Shown: one piece after another, positions 10,901-21,700 of the stretch
Layout of the letters: the number at the start of each line of letters is the position of its first letter
Numbering within the stretch: the stretch's first letter is position 1
Source: Bin80 sp965208025
GTDB lineage: Bacteria; Bacteroidota; Rhodothermia; Rhodothermales; Bin80
Direction of reading: 5' to 3'
NCBI GenBank assembly: GCA_965208025.1
Contig: OZ242302.1
Location: 868,001-932,000, forward strand
DNA length: 64,000 bases
The notes under the pieces: generated by a model
The model's input: the letters and a program-made list of their open reading frames with translations, nothing else
Told to the model about the DNA's origin: nothing
Databases searched by the model: none
Program-made: the position numbers and the translations under genes

Positions 10901-11388
10901 GACCATATGGCCCATGATCCCTCAATTTCAGGATAGGAATGCTGGCTTCGGATCAAATGATCATGTTCGGTTGCGCGTACCTTTAACGTGCCATGTTCGG
11001 AGAGGCGGCGGCAAACTTCCTTAACCACTGCGAAGGCTTCGGGTAGAATTTCATTCAGGGTTTCCTCTGCCACTTCCTGCCACTCGTCTTCAAGTTCGTC
11101 CAATTCCTCAAAATAATTTTGTCGTTCATCCAGCGTGAGTGGAATGTCCCCTTCATCAGAGTACCCCTTTTGAAGTGCAGACTGGATCTCCTCTCGTCGC
11201 TCTTCAATTTCCGCGAAAGCAGACTGGATTTGCTCTTTATATTTTTGGGTACATGCACGCAAGTCATCATCCGATAGAGACTTTACCGCAGGGGTTGCTT
11301 CATGGATCTGTGACACGATCGGTTCGTAATCACGATCAATTATGCGCTGATTTTTATCCCCAAAGAGTTGGTTGATGAAGTTCAACAT
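7918..11388 (-). CDS. secA: Preprotein translocase ATPase SecA
   Basis: SecA is the motor that pushes unfolded preproteins through SecYEG. The 1156-residue protein has the DEAD-like NBD1 with Walker A MKTGEGKT (198-205) and Walker B VDEVDSVLVDEARTPLI, the preprotein crosslinking domain, NBD2 with TNMAGRGTDI and RGRSGRQGDPG, the helical scaffold/wing domains, and a C-terminal SEC-C zinc motif CPCGSGKKYKLCH that binds SecB or ribosomes. It is longer than the approximately 900 residues of E. coli SecA: an acidic, Glu-rich insertion sits at residues about 50-110 and a charged one at about 350-530. Similarly long SecA proteins are usual in Bacteroidota and Rhodothermota. The start at ATG 11388 fits the conserved N-terminus. 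It diverges from porQ across 167 bases; no Shine-Dalgarno is seen. recN follows 16 bases after the stop. Confidence 0.97.
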   Translation of the reverse strand: MLNFINQLFGDKNQRIIDRDYEPIVSQIHEATPAVKSLSDDDLRACTQKYKEQIQSAFAEIEERREEIQSALQKGYSDEGDIPLTLDERQNYFEELDELEDEWQEVAEETLNEILPEAFAVVKEVCRRLSEHGTLKVRATEHDHLIRSQHSYPEIEGSWAIWSNEWEAGGANIKWEMIPYDVQLIGGAVLHHGNIAEMKTGEGKTLVAVAPVYLNALLGRGVHLITVNPYLAQRDAEWMGPIFEFLGLTVDVIDRHAPHSIERRMAYRADITYGTNNEFGFDYLRDNSFVIDPNQLVQRRHHFAIVDEVDSVLVDEARTPLIISGPVPQANKSRFDELKPSVDQLVHAQKRLVASFVSEAEKKLKARDLALERGDEKEAKDHESEAGIALLRASRGFPRNKRLIKILQEPGVEQLRRKTEYFYLQDNAKRMPTVDDELNYALDEKQHALEPTDQGREFIAKAAGEDVNLFILPDVGEETARLKREYEAHKEKLYDSIRNREDLSEEKREHKLQNDLRVLKNTLDDETRKVYTTYSDRAERLHAIEQLLKAYTLYERDTEYIVQDGKVQIVDTHTGRVLSGRRYSDGLHQAIEAKEGVKVQAATQTYATITLQNYFRMYSKLAGMTGTAETEAEEFHKIYKMDVVVVPTNQPIAREDLDDLVFRSKREKYAAVINKIEEYHDKGQPVLVGTTSVEVSETLSRMLKRAHIQHNVLNAKRDRAKQESLIIAEAGKRGAVTIATNMAGRGTDIKLGSGIVNLGGLAIIGTERHESRRIDLQLRGRSGRQGDPGESQFYVSLEDDLMRLFGPDRVASVMDRMKVEPEAVITHPWVTKSIERAQKKVEQNNFAIRKRQLEYDDVLNSQREVIYDRRMHALRGERFRGEILDMLYKLIERLVQRYHGAGEMDEFRDELRRLLSFDYEIDRQRFFDLGDDGVTEDAYNKAVEYYERKRHALAGPFLQSMKAMHESDVENKPERVFVDFSDGHRRLRNVLRVEDAVESEGQEINDSLERTAMLSLIDDYWTEHLRSLDEVKEGVGLRAYGQRDPLVEYKMEAFRLFAEVIEQIGESVVTFVFRAGPVVDRRVGDNAQRSRMDRRKAQTSHRSAAPSFGVVPSSTNGAQRDPSAKREPVLAGEHVGRNEPCPCGSGKKYKLCHGRI

Positions 11389-11555
11389 TGTGCTAAAGAA
11401 TTCTCACGCTTGGCTTGGAGTTCCTCAATAATGATCATTAATTGAATAACAATGAAGCTTTGGTACACATCCAGACTGTGGGCGTTTGACACGCATTTAC
11501 CCTGGATCCGTTCCCCTTCCCTACAAGTACACGCCATTCCAAGTGTATCTCTTTC

Positions 11556-12524
11556 ATGGTTACCAAAAATGCTTTTTCTTGTCTGAGCGTACTGCTAATT
11601 TTTTCAGGGTTAGTGAACGCACAAGGCCAGATATTGTCCAGTTTTGATTTTCTACGTCTTGAACCTTCGGCGCAGGCCTCTGCTTTAGGGGGAGCGCTAT
11701 TAGGCGGGGGTGCTTCCCAAAATAGTTGGGCGCTCTATCACCCTGCCCTGCTCACCAGGGATGCAAGCCATAGTATGTCTGCATCGTGGTTGAATCACCT
11801 TAGTGATCTCCAGGCGGGCACGATCACTTATGCTCAAAGTTTTGGCACGCTGGGAACGGCAGCGGCAGGTATCCGGTATCTTCATTGGGGACGTACTGCT
11901 CGGACAGATGAAGATGGTGCACAAAATGGTACATTTTCTTCCAGTAATATTGCTCTTACTACAGGATTTTCTCGCCCGTGGCAGTCCAGAATCCGATACG
12001 GTGCAAATCTACATGTGGCTTATTCTTCCGTAGCTGAGTACGGTGCGGTTGCAGTTGCAGTTGATGCGGGTGTCCTCTATCACATTGCTGAGGAAGAGTT
12101 TACTGCGTCAATGAGTACGACCAACATGGGATTTACTCTATCAAGCCTAGGCCAATTACGAGATCATATTCCAACCGATCTTCGCATCTCAGTCTCTAAA
12201 CGATTACGATATATTCCTGTGCTTTTTGGCCTTACGCTTCATGATTTACTGCACCTCAATCAGATTACGAATGGGAGAGAGGGATTTCGGCATGCAATCT
12301 TCAGTTTTGAATTCCAGGCGATTCCTGTCTTTCATATACGGATGGGTTATAATCACCGAAAACGAAATCTGAAATCTGAACGCAGATTAGATCTCGCAGG
12401 AACATCGGTGGGGTTTGGTCTCAGGATCCGTCAATTTCATCTTGATTACGCCTACAGCTCCTGGTCATTTTCTGGACTTCATCAATTTACCCTTACGACA
12501 AAGTTCAGAACGAGGGATCAATGA
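11556..12524 (+). CDS. porQ: Type IX secretion system outer membrane protein, PorQ family
   Basis: This is the only convincing intact plus-strand gene of the window. The 322-residue product has a signal peptide (MVTKNAFSCLSVLLIFSGLVNAQ) followed by a predicted outer membrane beta-barrel with alternating aromatic and polar residues. The start of the mature part, FDFLRLEPSAQASALGG, with GGGASQNSWALYHPALL after it, is the PorV/PorQ signature; the length and C-terminal barrel fit PorQ. In T9SS organisms PorQ works with PorU, PorV and PorZ at the cell surface when cargo carrying C-terminal sorting domains is processed and attached. Two candidate cargo proteins lie 12-18 kb away at 24436-26238 and 27338-30883. 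The 3' end overlaps the convergent recombinase-like gene by 20 nt. The exact PorQ assignment versus another PorV-like barrel is inferred from sequence pattern only. Confidence 0.82.
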   Translation: MVTKNAFSCLSVLLIFSGLVNAQGQILSSFDFLRLEPSAQASALGGALLGGGASQNSWALYHPALLTRDASHSMSASWLNHLSDLQAGTITYAQSFGTLGTAAAGIRYLHWGRTARTDEDGAQNGTFSSSNIALTTGFSRPWQSRIRYGANLHVAYSSVAEYGAVAVAVDAGVLYHIAEEEFTASMSTTNMGFTLSSLGQLRDHIPTDLRISVSKRLRYIPVLFGLTLHDLLHLNQITNGREGFRHAIFSFEFQAIPVFHIRMGYNHRKRNLKSERRLDLAGTSVGFGLRIRQFHLDYAYSSWSFSGLHQFTLTTKFRTRDQ

Positions 12525-13416
12525 GGCCTTTTGCTTTCAGGTCAAGCAGTCGATGATAGAGCCGCCATGGGCGTGTGCGCTCTCGCAGTTGTTGTCTGGT
12601 CATCCCTTTTTGAATCAGCAAGTACATGGAAGTATGTACCAAACTAAGGGGAGTAACTTCTTCGCGGGTTATATCTGCACGGTCAAGTAATACCCGCATA
12701 CGAGATCTGATGGTTCGAACCTTTAACCGTTCATTCCTTCCTCGCGGACCATGAGATACAAAGAGCGGCTCATTCGGCTGGATTGGTTTCTCTCGTGTCG
12801 TCAGATAATCGTCCAGGCTCTGATAGGTTTGGGGAGCTATCAATGCCCGCATAGGCCCACCTTTCCCCCGAACCAGTAACTCCTCACCCATGAGCGTGTA
12901 TTCCAAATCTTTGTAGTTGGTCCGGCTAACCTCTGACTCTGAGAGTCCCTCATTGAGCATGCAGCATAATATTGCACGATCTCGAAGTTCAATTGGCTCA
13001 TTCCCGATGGATACCCGAAACAAACTCTTGATTTCATCCTTGGTCAAGATATCCCGGCTTTTGGCCGGTTTACTACTACCAATTTTGATTTTTGTGGGCG
13101 GATCATGTTCTAATAGTCCTTCTTTGGAAAGGAATATAAAGAAGCGGCGTAGCGCAGCCAGATAAGTTCGGATGGTATTCGTACTGACTTTTCGGCGCTG
13201 ACTCAGATACTGGGGATATTCCTGCAGTTTTTGCTGAAAAAGTTCAACCGTCCCTCCTTGCTCATCTATCCAGCGAGCAAATACTCCGAGTGCATGCTCG
13301 TAGGTATGGAGTGTAGATTTGGACTTCACATTTTTCAGAGAACTTAGAAAGAGAGGAATGCGCACAGCAACCGACTCTGTTGTCAGTTTATCAACTAAAT
13401 CATGTGTGTCAAGCAT
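12505..13416 (-). CDS. Tyrosine recombinase/integrase-fold protein with missing catalytic residues
   Basis: The 303-residue protein has the two-domain layout of XerC/XerD-type recombinases: an N-terminal SAM-like DNA-binding domain (SKSTLHTYEHALGVFARWID, then STNTIRTYLAALRRFFIFLS) and a C-terminal catalytic-fold domain (RDRAILCCMLNEGLSESEVS to the end). The beta-hairpin lysine is present in VRGKGG, but other conserved catalytic positions are changed: the first Arg (normally GLRxSE) is Ser in GLSESE, and the HxxR box (normally PHxLRHT) reads PLSLVHT. The last segment, PWRLYHRLLDL, replaces the usual LGHxS...Y box. So it probably binds DNA without cutting it, or has another role. There is no frameshift, and the length is normal, so it does not look like random decay. 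It lies 32 bases after the E2 gene and converges on porQ with a 20-nt overlap. Confidence 0.75.
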   Translation of the reverse strand: MLDTHDLVDKLTTESVAVRIPLFLSSLKNVKSKSTLHTYEHALGVFARWIDEQGGTVELFQQKLQEYPQYLSQRRKVSTNTIRTYLAALRRFFIFLSKEGLLEHDPPTKIKIGSSKPAKSRDILTKDEIKSLFRVSIGNEPIELRDRAILCCMLNEGLSESEVSRTNYKDLEYTLMGEELLVRGKGGPMRALIAPQTYQSLDDYLTTREKPIQPNEPLFVSHGPRGRNERLKVRTIRSRMRVLLDRADITREEVTPLSLVHTSMYLLIQKGMTRQQLRERTRPWRLYHRLLDLKAKGLIDPSF

Positions 13417-13427
13417 GTCCCAATCCT

Positions 13428-13443
13428 GTCAGCGTTAGCTGAC
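13428..13443. other. Perfect 6-bp hairpin between E2 and the recombinase-like gene
   Basis: GTCAGC-GTTA-GCTGAC is a perfect inverted repeat with a four-base loop located 11 bases before the recombinase-like start codon. There is no following T-run, so it is not a standard terminator; it could be a processing or regulatory site, or chance. Confidence 0.3.
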
Positions 13444-13448
13444 GACTC

Positions 13449-15104
13449 TCATAGTTCCATGTCCAGATCCAGATTTTCAATCACTTCGGTATAACGGCGC
13501 AGGAATGCAATTCCCATAGCACCATCAATGATTCGGTGATCATAGGAAAGAGACAAAACCATCATGTGCCGAATTGCAATTGTATCCCCATGATCAGGGT
13601 GCTCAACGACAACTGGACGTTTCGTGATTGAACCCGTGGCGAGGATGGCTACCTGTGGCTGCAAGATAATGGGTGTGCCCATCAATGAACCCAGAGAGCC
13701 TACATTGGTCAATGTAAAGGTTCCCCCCTGCAAGTCATCGGGCAGTAACTCAGACGCACGAGCGCGATACGCCAAGTCACTAGTTGCATGTGCCAATCCA
13801 GTAATACTTAATCGGCCAGCATGACGAATAACAGGAACAATCAGACCTGACTCCTGCAGCGTCACGGCCATCCCAATATGATAATCTTTGCGAACGAGAA
13901 TCTTGTTGTCATCTACCGAACTGTTCAGGATTGGAAAATCACGTAGTGCTTCAACGGCAGCATGAATCAGGAAGGGAACATAGGTTAGCTTCACGCCATC
14001 CCGATTATAAAAAGCTTTCTTGTTTGCCTCCCGAATTCGAACGAGTCTGGAGACGTCTGCTTCGGCAAACGAGGTAACATGCGCAGCCGTTCGCCGCGAT
14101 TCGGTCATATGCTTGGCAATCAGTTGACGCATACGATCCATCTGAATGACCTCAACCCGTTCCGATGGATTTGTAGAGGGGGGAGGAATCGGTTCGGTGG
14201 ATGAATGGTGTGGGGGAGATACAGTTAGCTTGCGGGGCGCAGGAGATTGCGAGGCGATTCGGGACTCTAAATGATCTACCATGTCTCTCTTTGTGATGCG
14301 TCCGTTACGTCCAGACCCTTTGATTGATGTGAGCTCATCTCGGGATATATTTTCGGTCTGCGCAATACTACGTACCAGAGGACTCAAAAAACGGCCATCT
14401 TCCAGATGTCGCTCCATTCCATTCTCGGAGCCATTTGTTGAGATAAGAGTGGCAACTGCAGGGACAGGAGCGGATTCTTCAACAGGAATCGGGTCAGGAG
14501 CAGAAGAAGTCGCAGGTTGAGCGACTGTGTCCAATTCACTTCCCTCCGGGCCAATGAGTGCAATCGTAGTCCCTACCTCTACGGTATCTCCCTCGGGGAC
14601 CATGATCGCCCTGAGGATCCCAGCGGCGGGGGCAGGAACATCAGTATCAACCTTATCCGTCCCAATCTCGAGAATCGTCTCATCCAACTCCACCAGATCA
14701 CCTACCTTTTTATGCCATGCAACCACAGTTCCCTCCGTGATACTCTCTCCCATTTTGGGCATGACGACGGGAGTATCCTTCGGATTGGAATGATTGGATG
14801 GCGGAGAGTTCGGCGAATTGTCAACAATTGGAGAACCTTCGTCTGTGACCTTCTCATCGGTTGCCTCTGTCGAGATAAGGGCAATAATATGTCCTACTGG
14901 AACGGTTTCTCCTTCGGGAGTGAAGATTTTCGAGACCACGCCAGAGGCAGGTGATGGGACATCTGTATCCACTTTGTCCGTACCAATCTCAAGGAGTGTC
15001 TCATCCAGTTCGACGGAGTCTCCCTCTTTTTTATGCCACACGATGACGGATCCTTCGGTGATACTTTCGCCCATCTTGGGCATTGGGATTTCTACATTAG
15101 CCAT
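13449..15104 (-). CDS. 2-oxoacid dehydrogenase E2 component (dihydrolipoyllysine acyltransferase) with two lipoyl domains
   Basis: E2 forms the core of a 2-oxoacid dehydrogenase complex and moves the acyl group from lipoate to CoA. The 551-residue protein has two very similar lipoyl domains (residues 3-77 and 113-187), each with the lipoylated Lys in EIGTDKVDTDVP (Lys44 and Lys151), linkers rich in Pro/Ser, an E3/E1-binding domain (about 236-276: LSPLVRSIAQTENISRDEL), and a catalytic domain ending with the active-site DHRIIDG. The MPKMGESITEG start of each lipoyl domain is usual for 2-oxoglutarate or branched-chain complexes of Bacteroidota and fits those better than pyruvate dehydrogenase, but the substrate cannot be settled here. 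No E1 or E3 gene is adjacent. About 610 bases without a gene lie upstream, so it probably has its own promoter. Confidence 0.93.
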   Translation of the reverse strand: MANVEIPMPKMGESITEGSVIVWHKKEGDSVELDETLLEIGTDKVDTDVPSPASGVVSKIFTPEGETVPVGHIIALISTEATDEKVTDEGSPIVDNSPNSPPSNHSNPKDTPVVMPKMGESITEGTVVAWHKKVGDLVELDETILEIGTDKVDTDVPAPAAGILRAIMVPEGDTVEVGTTIALIGPEGSELDTVAQPATSSAPDPIPVEESAPVPAVATLISTNGSENGMERHLEDGRFLSPLVRSIAQTENISRDELTSIKGSGRNGRITKRDMVDHLESRIASQSPAPRKLTVSPPHHSSTEPIPPPSTNPSERVEVIQMDRMRQLIAKHMTESRRTAAHVTSFAEADVSRLVRIREANKKAFYNRDGVKLTYVPFLIHAAVEALRDFPILNSSVDDNKILVRKDYHIGMAVTLQESGLIVPVIRHAGRLSITGLAHATSDLAYRARASELLPDDLQGGTFTLTNVGSLGSLMGTPIILQPQVAILATGSITKRPVVVEHPDHGDTIAIRHMMVLSLSYDHRIIDGAMGIAFLRRYTEVIENLDLDMEL

Positions 15105-15715
15105 GGCATCAAATGTTTAGAGTTCGTCCTAAGTACCAATAAACGGATAAGTTGTTTACTTGATTGAAGATTCAATCGTTACGATCAGAAATCTGACGAT
15201 CACTTACCATCAGTTTCCGATTAAGGTAATCAATACTCATATTCACTTCCTACTTGATGAGAAGATAAGGTATTGAATCTCAGTTAGAAGAGAGATGAGT
15301 CTACTCAGATTTCTGAAATATTTTCCAACTCTTTACCAACAAAACATTTACAGATGAACAAAGTTATTCATGGTTGAATATTTTGTGGCGAGGATCAAAT
15401 GAACGTTTTCACAGCTTTTTGTAGCACAGGGCTCAGGCGTACTGAAGTGTTTTGTGCCATTTACCATTCCAATGAGGGTACTTCGTTCGTAATGATTACA
15501 CATGAATCTCAACTGACGACAATCAACTAAACGATGGTCTTATAACAAATCAAGTCTTGATTTGCTGATCGTGAGTAGCTACAAACTGTTTGAATACAAT
15601 CAATGGAAAGCTATGCAGTTATCCCCCTTCCCTTCATTTCATAAGCAGAGTAAGAATATCAGGGAGTTTAACTCAAAATCTGCACGCTTCAGAATTATTT
15701 GAGATCATCCTTACA
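15105..15715. other. Gene-free stretch between E2 and the giant repeat protein
   Basis: About 610 AT-rich bases. I found no convincing coding frame, RNA gene or strong terminator. It should hold the E2 promoter (minus strand) and the 3' untranslated region of the 2415-residue protein gene. Confidence 0.5.
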
Positions 15716-18700
15716 TTAGTATCTCACCGCTCCCCGCAGATTCAAGCCGATCCCCCTCTGTGAATTTGTATTAGGATATGTCAACCCAAACATGGATACA
15801 TTCACAAATCCCCCCGGCTGTAATTCTACCCCCAGACGGTACATCCTTCCAGTGAATAACTGAGTCATTCCTGCTACGGACCGCATCACACCTGCCTGAA
15901 ATGGCAGACCATAAGCCATCTCCATCCTGATCTGGTTCTGGTTCGTACCTACTGGGGCCGTTTCCATAATTGTCTTCTGACGTAGCAATACACCGTTCTG
16001 ATTCGCCCCCCATGATGGGCGGACCGAGACCACGAATCCCTCTGGTCCATTCCCAAACTGTACAAATCCCGACAGCCCCCACTCGGTAAACCCATCCGCA
16101 CTGTGGATCACCAGTCCCTGAGTCCGCATCTCCCCTCTCAATCGCCATGCTGGATGTGCAAGCCGGATCCCGCCGCTCAGTTCAAGTCCAGTTCCCGTCT
16201 CTGCACTTCCCCCATCCGTGCGCACATTCGCTTCCACATAGGGGCGGATCACTTTGCTAATGCGCAGATCGCTCCCCAGACCTACGCGTACTCGGTAGAC
16301 TTGTACGCTGACCGAATGCTCATCTACCTCTGCCCCCGAATACAAAATATCCCCATGCACCGTCAATCCAACCGATGCACTGGAAGCCCATTCACCGTAC
16401 CCACCTGCCGCACCAAACATGGAGACCAGATCCCCCTCCAATTTTGCCGGTAGGACTATAAATGGATCAGGTAATCCAGATGAACCAAGCAGTGATTCTA
16501 CGTCTCTATCCAACATCTGAACATCCATCCGACCTTGTCCATAGCCCAGTGCCATCCATGCTCCCCACTCTGCCCCCTGAACGGATACATATGGAATCAG
16601 ACCTGTAAGTCCAGAATGCAAGTCTCCTGACTCCTCAAACACATCAAATGACCCGTCTCCCTGGCTGTGCGATACCAATAGTCCAGCCAGCCATCCTTTT
16701 CGCCAGGTATAATCCGTCCCCACCATCGCAGTTGTCACATCTGCGCGGAGGCGAAGCGCGTCCTCTCCTTGCCCATTGAATCGGGTGAAGGAGCCCCGGC
16801 CCCAAACACTGAGCCCTCCGCCGGGTAGAGTACTTGATAGATGGCACCCCGCAAGCAACTCGCTCAGCGAAGGCTCCCAGCCAGAGGTCGCTCCCCACAT
16901 CTGTGCCATGACCATTCGCTCCCCCGCCGAGCAAGAAGATGCTCCCATTCGGGATTGGAATCGCTGGTGCAAAGCCTCTACAATCTGTACCGTTGAGGTT
17001 CGGATAAACCTCGCGGTGTACGCTTTCATAACCTCCGAACTCACCGAGGTTGCCTCCTGAATCGTTGCGACGGCCACCGCTTTCTCAATTTGAGTCTTGC
17101 CCAAACTCTCCAAATGCACCGTAAAGGTTTCCTCACGCCAGTCAAACTCATCCGTCAGCAGTTCCACAACGATCTCTTCCTTGATCATCCCTGACGCAAA
17201 CGTGAGCACTCCACTGGTTGCAAGATAATCCTCCCCCGCAATGGCCGTTCCATTTTCAGTCCGATAACTAACCATCACAGGAACTGAACTCGGTTGGGAC
17301 AAGTGTACCGTAAACTGAACCTTGCCATCTTCTTCAAACGCTACTTCATCATCAATCCAGATGATAAGCCCTCCATCATTATCAAGGATTGTAACACGCC
17401 CGATCCCTCGGAGGATATCGGCGTTCCGTACATTACTCAACACCACCGCAAACGTCTCGTCTGACTCTGGAATTTCATCATCAATGATATCCAAACGGAT
17501 CTTCCCTTTTGTAGATCCTGAACTGAACAGGACAATCCCCCGAGAATCCTGATAATCTAATCCTGCATCAGCATCTTCAGCCACGGCTTGATACCTGACA
17601 CTGACCAGTCGGTCCGTGGGCTGGCTTAGTTCCACCTGCATGTCCGCATATCCAGCCCCCTCATTCACCTCCGCATCGGAAATCGAAACCGTCAAAACAC
17701 CCAGATCACTGATGCGCACCTCTAAACTGGCTGTTTCATCGTCATAGCCACCTCCACTGGCACTGTGGGTCAACGTAAACTGTTCGTTATCTGTATCCTG
17801 ATCGTCCAATGCCTGAATAGTCACCGTCTGAGGATCATTCCAGTTTGACGGCGTAAAGGTCAAAGACTCCTGATCAAGGGTTACTTTATTTGAATGCCCC
17901 GTAACCGTGATGGTCATGGTGGAAGTCGGGGCAGATTGAAGCTCAACAGTGTAAGTGTCCGCAGGTCCCCCTTCCTCAAGGTCAAGTGAAAGAGGATTCA
18001 ATCGGATCCCTTTCTGGTCAGTATCTTCTACCCTAACCGTGACCATTTCAGTAATCCCATCATATTTACCGCCAACGGCGGTAAGGGTAAGTGTCTCTGG
18101 ATTCTCATCTTCGGCATCATCATCCTTGTTGGCAGATACCTTAACCGTCTGCGGCTCACTCCATGTGGATGGTGTAAAGGTCAGAGTGGATTGATCATGC
18201 GTTAGGTCTTGGTTCGTGAAATTTGGAAGTTGGACAGTCACCAGGACAGCAGGAGCGGAGGAGAGCTGAACAGTAAACTCCGTTGATGTTCCTTCCTCCA
18301 TCATTAGGTCGGTTGGATTGACCACCAAGTTTGATACATCCCCATCTATCACGGTAATCGGGAGGGTGGCTGTCTTTCCATTATAATCTTGATCCAAACT
18401 GCTTGCCGTATGGAGCAATGTGATACTTTCATTGACCGTATTGTCGTCTGGATCCGATCGAACAGTAACCTCCTGCTGTTCACCCCAGTTTGAAGTTGTA
18501 AAGAGAAGCGCAAGTTGAGCAACCGTAAGTCCCTCGCTTGCTTCGGCAATGTTGACGGTCACGGGTTCAGACGGTTCAGTTTGAAGTTGAACTGAGTAGG
18601 TTTCTGTACCACCCTCCGTCAAAGTCAGTGAAGTAGGGATCAACTGAATCTCAGCCACATCGTTATCCATAACGGTAACGAGTAACGGGGCGGTGATTCC

Positions 18701-21700
18701 ATTGTAACTCGGATCCGAACTGGTTGCTGTATGGATCAGAGTGAAATCTTCATGGATCGTATTATCGTCAGCATTGGCTGTAAGAATCACTTCTTGCGGT
18801 TCATTCCAGTTGGATGATGTAAACTGAAGTTTTTCTGTCGAGAGCGTCACACTCTCTTCCGATTCGGGGATGTGGATGGTCACCAAACCAACCGGCGCAG
18901 ACATCAACTGGACCGAATAGGTCTCCGTGTTTTCCTCGGTTACTTCCAGCGAGTTGGGAGTCAATAATATCCCGGCAACATCGTTATCAATCACGGTAAC
19001 CGTCAGGGTTGCGATCTTTCCATTGTAGTGTGGATCTGAACTGGTTGCCGTATGGATCAGAGAGAAAGTCCCATTAATTGTATTATCGTCATCCTCCGCG
19101 TATAGAGTCACATCCTGAGGATCATTCCAGTCAGAAACGGTAAAGCTTAGCTCTTGTGGAGAGGAAGTAATCCCCCCTGCCTCAATGATTGTGATCGTTA
19201 CAGGCTCGGCTGGCTTAGACATCAACTGGACCGTGTAGGTCTCTGTATCCTCCTCTGTCACTTCCAGCGAAGTGGGAATCAACTCTATCCCCGCGACATC
19301 GTTATCCAGAATTGTCACCAATAGATTCGCGGTAGTTCCATCATAGTCGGGATCGGAACTCGTAGCGGTATGGTTCAGCGTGAAGGTTTCATTGATCGTA
19401 TTGTCGTCTGGATCCGCTCGTACAGTCACTTCCTGTGCTTCATTCCAATTGGAAGCAGAAAAGCGAAGTACTTGGGGGCTATACATTGCCACCTCTTCTG
19501 ATGCAGTAATGTTGACAGTAACTGGCGCAGTCGGCTGGGAAAAAAGCCGAACTGAATAGACTCCTTCATTTCCCTCCTCCACATTCAGCGAAGTAGGAAT
19601 CAACTCTATCCCCGCAGCATCATCATCAATCACCGTGATCTGGAGGTTGTCCGTCTTTCCATGGTAGACTGGATCCGAACTCGCTGTTGTATGAAATAGA
19701 GTGGACATCTCATTGACCGCATTCTCATCTGAATCTGCACGAACGATCACCTCCTGCAATACATCCCAGTTTGAAGCCGAAAAGTTGAGCGCTTGGGGAG
19801 AAAGAGATACGATTCCTTCCGAATCCACAATATTGACCGTTACCACCTGAACTGGCTCGGAGAGTAGCCGAACGGAGTACGTTGTTGCATCCCCCTCCGT
19901 CACCGACAGAGAGGAAGGGAGCAGCTCAATCCCGGCCGCATCGTTATCTGTCACCGTGACCTGCAGTGTTGCAGTTTTTCCGTTGTAATCAATACCTGAA
20001 CTCGCTACTGTGTGAATCAGAATCGTGTTCTCATTGGTTGAATTGTCATCGGGTTCCCCTTGTACGGTAACATCCTGCGGCACATTCCAGTTGGAAGCCG
20101 AAAAGCGAAGCACCAATGGGGAAAAGGTGACCACCCCTCCCGATTCGTTAATCCAAATCGTTACGGGCTCAATCGGCTCTGAAGAAAGCTGGCCGGAGTA
20201 GGTTTTTGCACCCCCCTCCGTCACATTCAAGGAAGTGGGATCTAATTTGATCTCTGCTACATCATTATCCGTCACGGTGATCGTGAGGGTGGCTGTCTGT
20301 TCATGATAACCACGATCCGAACTAGCTGCCGTATGGATTAAGGAAGAGGCTTCGCTGATTGAATTATCATCTGGATCTCCACGCACCGTCACCTCCTGCG
20401 GCTTATTCCAGTTAGACGCATCAAAGCTGAGCACGGTCGGCGAAAATGAAAGAACACTTCTTGACTCAACAATGTTGATGGTTACTGGTTCAACTGGCTG
20501 GGACAGGAGACGAACCGAGTAGGGTTGGGTACCTTCCTCCATGATATTCAGTGAAGGAGGAGTTAACTCAATCCCTGCATGATCATCATCCCTCACCGTG
20601 ACCGTCAGCATTTCTGCCTGCTCATGGTAGCCCAAGTCTGTACTGGTTGCCGTATGGGTCAGGGTAGAAACTTCACCAAACGAATTGTCATCTTGTGTCG
20701 CTTGCACACTCACCTCCTGCGGCTCATCCCAATTTGAAGCGGTAAAGCGAAGTACTTCTTGGGGCGAAAAGGTGATCCCCCCATCGCCCGATTCAACAAT
20801 GTTGATGGTTACTTGCGAAGATGGTGAAGACGTTAGTCGTACAGAATACGTTTTTAAGTCTCCTTCGGTTAAATTCAGCGAAGAAGTAGAAAGTGCAATC
20901 CCTGCATGATCGTTATCAATGACCTTGATCGTCACTGCCTTCGTACTGTTAGAGTACCCGCCCCCCCTCGCAACTAATGTGATGGATTCAGTTTCATCCA
21001 CCGCATCTGGATCTTCTGCTGCATACACCGTTACAGACTGGAGGGCATTAAACTCGGATCGAGAAAAGAGTAGTAAATCTGTATCCCGAGTCAGTGCTGG
21101 ATTTTCAAATGTTGGCACGCGCACGGATACAAGAGACCCAGAAGGTTCTGCTGCAAGGGTCACCGAGAAATTCGCCTCTCCTCCTTCAGGAACAAATACC
21201 TCTGGTGGAGAAACGATAAGTTTTGGCTCATCATCATCAATAATATAAACAACTATTTTTTTTGTCTCACCATCGTAACCACCGCCACTGGGGGCCACCG
21301 TAACTACTCCTATATGATCATGAAAATCATCGTCCTGCTGAGCAGTAAGTTCCACGGACTGTCCTACATCCCAGTTTTCATTCGTAAATGTCAGACTGGA
21401 ATGAGATATGATCAAATCCAAATGCAATATGCCTGCAGAAATTGTGACGGTCACATCGGAAGTTCCAGCATTCTCGAGAGGCTCGTCCGTAAGCCGGATG
21501 GTAACACTTCTCGTTTCACCTTCTGGAATATTCAGAAACTCAGGTATGCCCTCAAGTTCTGGGTCATCATCGTCTTCAATAGTTACAATAAATTTGAAAG
21601 ATACGCCAAGAAAATTGTTTTCTTCAAGGTCGGGCCCTGTGACCCGAAGTATCAATGTGATCTGATCATCTTGATCGTCTGCATCATGGGCAGCATCCAA

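Noticed and set aside
15716..16200. T9SS sorting domain at the end of the giant repeat protein
   Set aside because: The end lacks the YPNP and GVY motifs and looks like barrel strands with a terminal aromatic residue.
17700..20915. Tandem repeats as a possible CRISPR array
   Set aside because: The unit is about 321 bp, fully coding and in frame; no short repeats with unique spacers.
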